10,583 bases of DNA from a bacterium (GTDB lineage Bacteria > Patescibacteriota > Minisyncoccia > UBA6257 > 2-01-FULL-56-20): NCBI GenBank assembly GCA_021813155.1, contig JAKALK010000030.1:1-10583 (forward strand), given 5' to 3'. Under the pieces are notes generated by a model. The model had not been told where the DNA came from. It searched no databases and saw only the letters and a program-made list of their open reading frames with translations. The translations under genes were made by a program, and so were the position numbers. Of this stretch, positions 7,049-10,583 are shown piece after piece. How positions within the stretch are numbered: position 1 is the stretch's first letter; the number at the start of each line of letters is the position of its first letter.

Positions 7049-7761
7049 GATGACTGATTTTTTAGGAAGCTAGAAGTTTTTTCCAGAGCTTCGAGGTTGC
7101 CGGTATCAAGCCAAGTTTTGTAGGGCACCCAAGCAAACTCGACACCCCAGGAGAGCATTTTTTCAATCACAAAAACGTCCGAATCAGACTTAGGACTTTT
7201 AAGAATTACGTCCAAGGCTCGCCAAAAAATTTCGTAATCATGAATGCCGCTTAGGCCGATGTGAACGGAGTTAAAATCCTTGGCGCCTTTGTCGTTTACC
7301 TTGACGACTTTGTTATTTTTGACTTGGTGGGTGCGATAGTGGACGGAGGAGGATGCCCATTCGAATTCCGGAGGAATGTAACCACCTAACCAATTTTTGT
7401 CCGGCGCCGGGATAGGCTCAATAAGAATAGTATCGCAAGCGTGGAAGATAAAAGGACACTGAAGTTTTTCTCTGGCACAAGAAATGGAATAACCCAAACT
7501 ACTTCCAGGGCCTTCGTAGGGGTCGACGGTTACAAACTCAAATTGGCGGTTAGGGAACTCGTGAAGCATAAATTCTCGAACCTGATTGCCAAGATACCCT
7601 AAGGTAATTACTAAAGGGATATTGGGACTGTAAGAGTCGAGGACATAAGCAATAGTAGGTCGCCCATTAATCTCAATCAGCGCTTTATTTTTGTTTTTAG
7701 TTAAATCCCCCAAACGAGAACCGGTTCCAGAGGTAGTGATTAAGACTTTAAACTGAGACAT
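7045..7761 (-). CDS. Sugar-1-phosphate-type nucleotidyltransferase, single domain
   Basis: A 238-residue NTP transferase that should couple NTP with a phosphorylated sugar or alcohol to give an activated donor plus pyrophosphate. Motifs: the glycine-rich nucleotide loop VLITTSGTGSRLGDLTK (6-22) with NKALIEI (25-31), PLVITLGYLG (49-58), SSLGY (87-91), FIFHACDT (104-111), VHIGLSGI (166-173) and TWLDTGN (216-222). The classic start LAGGxGTRL is replaced by TTSGxGxxLGDL, a change shared with the fusion protein at 4383-5966, so the two form one subfamily. Shared exact blocks include KVLITTSG, PLVITLGY, LQCPFI and HACDT. It starts 32 bp after the small DUF5989-type gene, with only a weak GAG before the ATG. 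There is no kinase domain here, so it may act on a product of another kinase or on a different substrate. Nucleotide preference cannot be read from the sequence. Confidence 0.88.
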   Translation of the reverse strand: MSQFKVLITTSGTGSRLGDLTKNKNKALIEINGRPTIAYVLDSYSPNIPLVITLGYLGNQVREFMLHEFPNRQFEFVTVDPYEGPGSSLGYSISCAREKLQCPFIFHACDTILIEPIPAPDKNWLGGYIPPEFEWASSSVHYRTHQVKNNKVVKVNDKGAKDFNSVHIGLSGIHDYEIFWRALDVILKSPKSDSDVFVIEKMLSWGVEFAWVPYKTWLDTGNLEALEKTSSFLKNQSS

Positions 7762-7793
7762 TGTCTCGCTTTATGAACTTATGTGACTGGAAG

Positions 7794-7964
7794 TTAGAAA
7801 ATGGTGTAGATGAGTGGAGCCAGGGCTGAGCCATGAGCAACAATTAATACGGCGCCAATCAGGACTAAAACAACAACAACCGGAATAAGCCACCATTTTT
7901 TCCTTTCAAGAAGGAAGGTAAAGAATTCTTTAAGGATCTTAAGTTTAGAGACCATATTTTTCAT
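7794..7964 (-). CDS. DUF5989-type small membrane protein, SxtK-like
   Basis: A 56-residue peptide read directly from the minus strand. It has a basic/aromatic N-terminal part with LERKKWWLIP (19-28), one transmembrane segment (about 27-44, rich in Val/Leu/Ile) and the tail AHGSALAPLIYTIF (43-56). The ERKKWW...GSALAP-IYT pattern is the signature of the DUF5989 family, which is commonly encoded beside carbamoyltransferases and SxtJ proteins. The position in the saxitoxin locus is taken by the small gene sxtK. The start at 7964 overlaps the end of the SGNH gene by 20 bases; a second ATG at 7955 (residue 4) would overlap by 11 and is equally possible. Function is unknown; it probably sits in the inner membrane with the SxtJ-like protein. 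The overlap suggests translational coupling with the SGNH hydrolase gene. Confidence 0.85.
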   Translation of the reverse strand: MKNMVSKLKILKEFFTFLLERKKWWLIPVVVVLVLIGAVLIVAHGSALAPLIYTIF

Positions 7965-9096
7965 TTAAAATTTTGAAGATGGCTTGACTAATAATTTCGT
8001 TGCCTTCTTCAGAGACGTGAACTTTGTCATAGTAAATCTGATTTTGTCTTTTATCAAGAACTTGAGAAATATCAAAGAAGTTAGGATTTTTAATCTGATC
8101 AATTTTACCATGTACCCGGCGATAAAGATCCAATAAATTACTGTCCTGCATCGCAAAGTCAATCTTCTCGAGGGCCTTTTCATCACCAATAAATCCTTTC
8201 CCATCCAGAAGAGAAGGCTGCCAAAAAACTACGTATTTGAAACCATAGGCCTTAGAGAGTTTATCTAGGAGATCAAGGGTGGTTTGATAGTCTCTTGAAA
8301 TATCATTCGCAAGACTTTCTCTTTTTTCTTCAGAATAACTTTGTCCGACAACAGGGCGCGGCCAGACGGCTTTACCAGATATATTAGATCTAAAATCTTT
8401 TATAAAATGAAAGGCGATTTTACAGCTCTCACAAATATTCCCTAATATTCCCCTGGCTCCCATAGTAAAGTAGTCCAAGTTTGAACCTTGGAGCTTGTTG
8501 CGAATGGCATTTTCTTCTCCAATCGAATACGCCTGACCAGCCTCGTAGGATATAGTGACATCATTAACTCCGTCGTAAAAAATAGCCCAGTCAGGTTTTT
8601 TACCATCCTTGATTAATAAAATAAGCTTTAGAACTTCTTGGTTAAACCGGTAAGCGGGCTGGCCGTAGTTCGAAATATAATATTTGGCTGATTTAAGATT
8701 CATCGACTTTGAAAGATCAGAGGCAATAGTGTAGTCGTCGCGAGACCCAGCCCCAAACATAGTTGAACCGCCGAAGGTATAGACATTAACAACTTTGCCT
8801 GAGGATGACATCGGCGGATTCCACGTTAGGCGTCGACCTTCGGCATCACTGTTTACGTACTTGCCCTTGTGATTTTTAACTGACCACATAGTGTACGGAT
8901 CAAAGAAAGTATAATAGACCATGTCTTCTGACTCTTTTAGCAGATCGACGGCCCATTCTTTTCCTTTAAAACTAGCGAAAGAAAGACGCGGGTCTCTGGG
9001 CCCTATTATAGTAGTAAAAACCCTCACGCTTAGTTCGATAAAAACTAGCATCAGCAAGACTAACACCACAGTGAAGACAATGTTCTTTTTGGTCAT
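7945..9096 (-). CDS. Membrane-anchored SGNH/GDSL-family hydrolase
   Basis: A 383-residue protein with an N-terminal uncleaved signal anchor (KK then hydrophobic residues 6-20), placing the catalytic domain outside the cytoplasm. SGNH blocks: TFGGSTMFG (107-115) with nucleophile Ser111, NYGQ (143-146) with the oxyanion Gly, FYDGVND (173-179) with Asn178, and YYDKVHVSEEGN (355-366) with the Asp357-His360 pair. Cys222 and Cys225 form a CxxC that could make a disulphide outside the membrane. Members cleave or transfer acyl esters, and many act on glycans. It follows the SxtJ-like gene after 3 bp and overlaps the DUF5989-type gene, matching the sxtI/J/K/L set, in which sxtL is a GDSL-lipase-like gene. 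A deacetylase or acyltransferase role on the carbamoylated glycan is inference. The start context is TAATTTATG without a Shine-Dalgarno. Confidence 0.9.
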   Translation of the reverse strand: MTKKNIVFTVVLVLLMLVFIELSVRVFTTIIGPRDPRLSFASFKGKEWAVDLLKESEDMVYYTFFDPYTMWSVKNHKGKYVNSDAEGRRLTWNPPMSSSGKVVNVYTFGGSTMFGAGSRDDYTIASDLSKSMNLKSAKYYISNYGQPAYRFNQEVLKLILLIKDGKKPDWAIFYDGVNDVTISYEAGQAYSIGEENAIRNKLQGSNLDYFTMGARGILGNICESCKIAFHFIKDFRSNISGKAVWPRPVVGQSYSEEKRESLANDISRDYQTTLDLLDKLSKAYGFKYVVFWQPSLLDGKGFIGDEKALEKIDFAMQDSNLLDLYRRVHGKIDQIKNPNFFDISQVLDKRQNQIYYDKVHVSEEGNEIISQAIFKILNEKYGL

Positions 9097-9099
9097 AAA

Positions 9100-9498
9100 T
9101 TAGTATTGATTTTCGTATTGCTTAGGCCCAGATTTGGATTCTATTTTATTATACCAGTAGCTGCTAAGATTTAATTCTAGATTTAAAGGATCTTTATTGA
9201 TAAGCTTGAGAACCCAGCCAATAGGCGTGACAACCAGAAAGAAGATGATAGAGAGAATAAATCTAGTGACGAACCAACCCAAGGTAATACCTAACCCCAT
9301 CCAAAGTAAATAGAAAGAACGAATAAGATTAGGCAAGGAAATTCCCAATAAGAAGAGAGCGGCTCCAAGGTAAAAAATCGCATGGCTTTTAAAAAGTAGG
9401 CCTAAGATAATTAAAATGCCGCCAATTAAGACACCGAATTTTATTAGATCTTTTTTGGATGGTTTAAGAAGTTTAATTTCGGATACTATTTCCTTCAT
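9100..9498 (-). CDS. SxtJ-family membrane protein
   Basis: A 132-residue integral membrane protein with hydrophobic segments at about 20-37, 40-56 and 66-99, then a short polar tail. The segment TPIGWVLKLINKDPL (91-105) followed by LSSYWYNK (111-118) is the typical end of SxtJ-family proteins. SxtJ has no proven activity but is repeatedly found next to O-carbamoyltransferases. I use the ATG at 9498 (first residues MKEIVSEIKL): it starts 4 bp after the carbamoyltransferase stop, whereas the longer reading from 9600 would overlap about 100 bases of that gene's conserved end. No Shine-Dalgarno lies in the gap, although a purine run (GAAAGAAA) is found further upstream. The SGNH gene follows after 3 bp. 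It may hold the carbamoyltransferase or its substrate at the membrane (inference). Confidence 0.85.
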   Translation of the reverse strand: MKEIVSEIKLLKPSKKDLIKFGVLIGGILIILGLLFKSHAIFYLGAALFLLGISLPNLIRSFYLLWMGLGITLGWFVTRFILSIIFFLVVTPIGWVLKLINKDPLNLELNLSSYWYNKIESKSGPKQYENQY

Positions 9499-9502
9499 GT
9501 TA

Positions 9503-10583
9503 TTAGTCAAGTTCAAATTTCTTTCGCCAGTCTTCTGTTTCTTTAAGAGATGGTTGATTTTTTTTATCGAGAATAAAATTCCCCAGGACAAGATAGTCAA
9601 TGTGCGTTCTCATAAAACAAAGGTAGGCGTCCTCGGGGGTGCAGACGATGGGTTCGCCGCGAACGTTAAAAGAAGTGTTAACAATAACTGGACAGTGATA
9701 CCGATTATCAAAGACTTCAATAAGTTTATGATAGAGAGGATTGGTTTTATTATGAACAGTCTGAAGTCTTGCTGAGTAGTCAACGTGAGTAACGGCGGGT
9801 ATTTTTGAACGAAGGGTTTTAAGGCGCTCAAGACCGAAGAGTTTTTCTTCGCCGGGCGCAGGAATTCTTTTATCTTTCTTAACTTGAGCAACTAAGAGCA
9901 TGTATGGGCTTTCGTGTTTAGTTTCAAACCATTCAGAAACTTTTTCCATAAGCACAGAGGGAGCAAAAGGACGAAAACTCTCCCTAAATTTAATTTTCAG
10001 GTTCATAACTTCCTGCATTTTATGAGAACGAGCATCGCCAATAATGGAGCGATTCCCAAGGGCACGCGGGCCAAATTCCATTCTCCCCTGAAACCAGCCG
10101 ATAACCTTTTCGTTGTTTATTAAATCGGCTACTTCAGAGATAATTTTTTCCTCACTCATTTCTTTATATGGGATATTCTTTGACTTTAGAAACTGCTCGA
10201 TTTCGATTTGGGAAAACTCTGGCCCAAGGTAGGCGCCGCGCATACTATCTTTCCCAATTTCAATTTCTCTGGGTTTGTTAAGATATTGATGCCAAACTGA
10301 AAGGGCGGCACCCAGGGCGCCACCCGCATCGCCCGAGGCGGGCTGAATCCAGATGTCGTCAAATATTTTTTCTTCGAGGATCTTCCCGTTGGCGACACAA
10401 TTTAAAGCCACGCCACCAGCCAGACAAAGATTTTTTTCTCCAGTTGTTTTTCTAATGTGGCGAGCCATTTTAAGCATTATTTCCTCAGTAACTTCTTGAA
10501 TAGAACAGGCGAGATTCATTTCTCGCTGAGTAAGGGGGCTCTCGGGTTTGCGCGGCGGACCTCCAAAAAGTTTATCGAACTTA
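9503..10583 (-). CDS. O-carbamoyltransferase (NodU/CmcH/SxtI family), C-terminal part; start beyond window
   Basis: The last 360 codons of a protein whose family is usually near 580-620 residues. It transfers the carbamoyl group of carbamoyl phosphate, through carbamoyl-AMP, to a hydroxyl group. Visible are FGGPPRKPESPLTQRE just inside the edge, the end of the Kae1-like domain with LCLAGGVALNCVANGKI and ASGDAGGALGAAL, and the C-terminal carbamoyltransferase domain with GWFQGRMEFGPRALGNRSI, SFRPFAPSVL and NTSFNVRGEPIV. The ATG at 10519 is internal: the reading frame continues with family sequence to base 10583. The N-terminal catalytic part, with its metal-binding histidines, is outside the window. 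It leads the carbamoylation block and is followed by the SxtJ-like gene after 4 bp. Acceptor unknown; a sugar hydroxyl of the glycan made by this cluster is the natural guess. Confidence 0.94.
   Translation of the reverse strand, partial: KFDKLFGGPPRKPESPLTQREMNLACSIQEVTEEIMLKMARHIRKTTGEKNLCLAGGVALNCVANGKILEEKIFDDIWIQPASGDAGGALGAALSVWHQYLNKPREIEIGKDSMRGAYLGPEFSQIEIEQFLKSKNIPYKEMSEEKIISEVADLINNEKVIGWFQGRMEFGPRALGNRSIIGDARSHKMQEVMNLKIKFRESFRPFAPSVLMEKVSEWFETKHESPYMLLVAQVKKDKRIPAPGEEKLFGLERLKTLRSKIPAVTHVDYSARLQTVHNKTNPLYHKLIEVFDNRYHCPVIVNTSFNVRGEPIVCTPEDAYLCFMRTHIDYLVLGNFILDKKNQPSLKETEDWRKKFELD

Noticed and set aside
9499..9600. Longer start of the SxtJ-like gene at 9600
   Set aside because: The extra 34 residues lie over the conserved carbamoyltransferase C-terminus and match no SxtJ sequence; the ATG at 9498 fits the operon spacing.
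10517..10519. ATG at 10519 as the start of the carbamoyltransferase
   Set aside because: The frame upstream to the window edge encodes family sequence, so the gene is cut rather than short.
1..10583. CRISPR arrays, tRNA or rRNA genes, insertion sequences, direct repeats
   Set aside because: None were seen by eye; nearly every base belongs to a minus-strand gene and the gaps are too short.

Overview
The window is a tightly packed bacterial gene cluster read entirely from the minus strand, so the order of expression runs from the right edge (10583) to the left edge (1). Both edges cut a gene. Gene content points to a surface-glycan (capsule, O-antigen or exopolysaccharide) or glycoconjugate locus: sugar-nucleotide-type nucleotidyltransferases, a KdsC-like HAD phosphatase, an aldolase-family protein, two SAM methyltransferases, a family 2 glycosyltransferase, and an O-carbamoyltransferase with its usual small membrane partners. 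No taxonomic marker is present. TGA and TAA both act as stops, so the standard bacterial code fits. Low-to-moderate GC, few Shine-Dalgarno sites and very short spacers would suit an uncultivated lineage (for example Patescibacteria), but this is a weak guess.

Right block (10583 to 7794): C-terminal part of a carbamoyltransferase, an SxtJ-type membrane protein, a membrane-anchored SGNH/GDSL hydrolase and a 56-residue DUF5989-type membrane peptide. Spacings are 4 bp, 3 bp and a 20-bp overlap. This matches the sxtI/J/K/L gene set known from saxitoxin clusters, but here sits with glycan genes. It is followed by a 238-residue nucleotidyltransferase (7761 to 7045).

Middle cassette (about 7048 to 6006): one inositol-monophosphatase-family gene, visibly GC-richer than its neighbours. 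It has its own near-consensus sigma70-type promoter (7020-7048), the only strong Shine-Dalgarno in the window, and a GC-rich hairpin plus U-rich tail behind it (6008-6047). It looks like a self-contained transcription unit lodged inside the cluster.

Left block (5966 to 1): a second, plausible promoter (5983-6011) restarts transcription into a nucleotidyltransferase-kinase fusion, a KdsC-like phosphatase (ATGA overlap), a TylF-like methyltransferase, a GatZ/KbaZ-like aldolase-family protein, a C-methyltransferase-like protein and a truncated GT2 glycosyltransferase. The nucleotidyltransferase domain of the fusion is a clear paralogue of the standalone enzyme on the other side of the cassette.

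Working model (inference): the left block makes and nucleotide-activates an unusual small polyol or sugar unit, methylates it, and transfers it by the GT2 enzyme. The right block adds a carbamoyl group and may remodel the product at the membrane. The identity of the building block cannot be read from sequence. There is no gene-free stretch above 300 bases; the longest gaps are 106 bp (5967-6072) and 93 bp (6952-7044).
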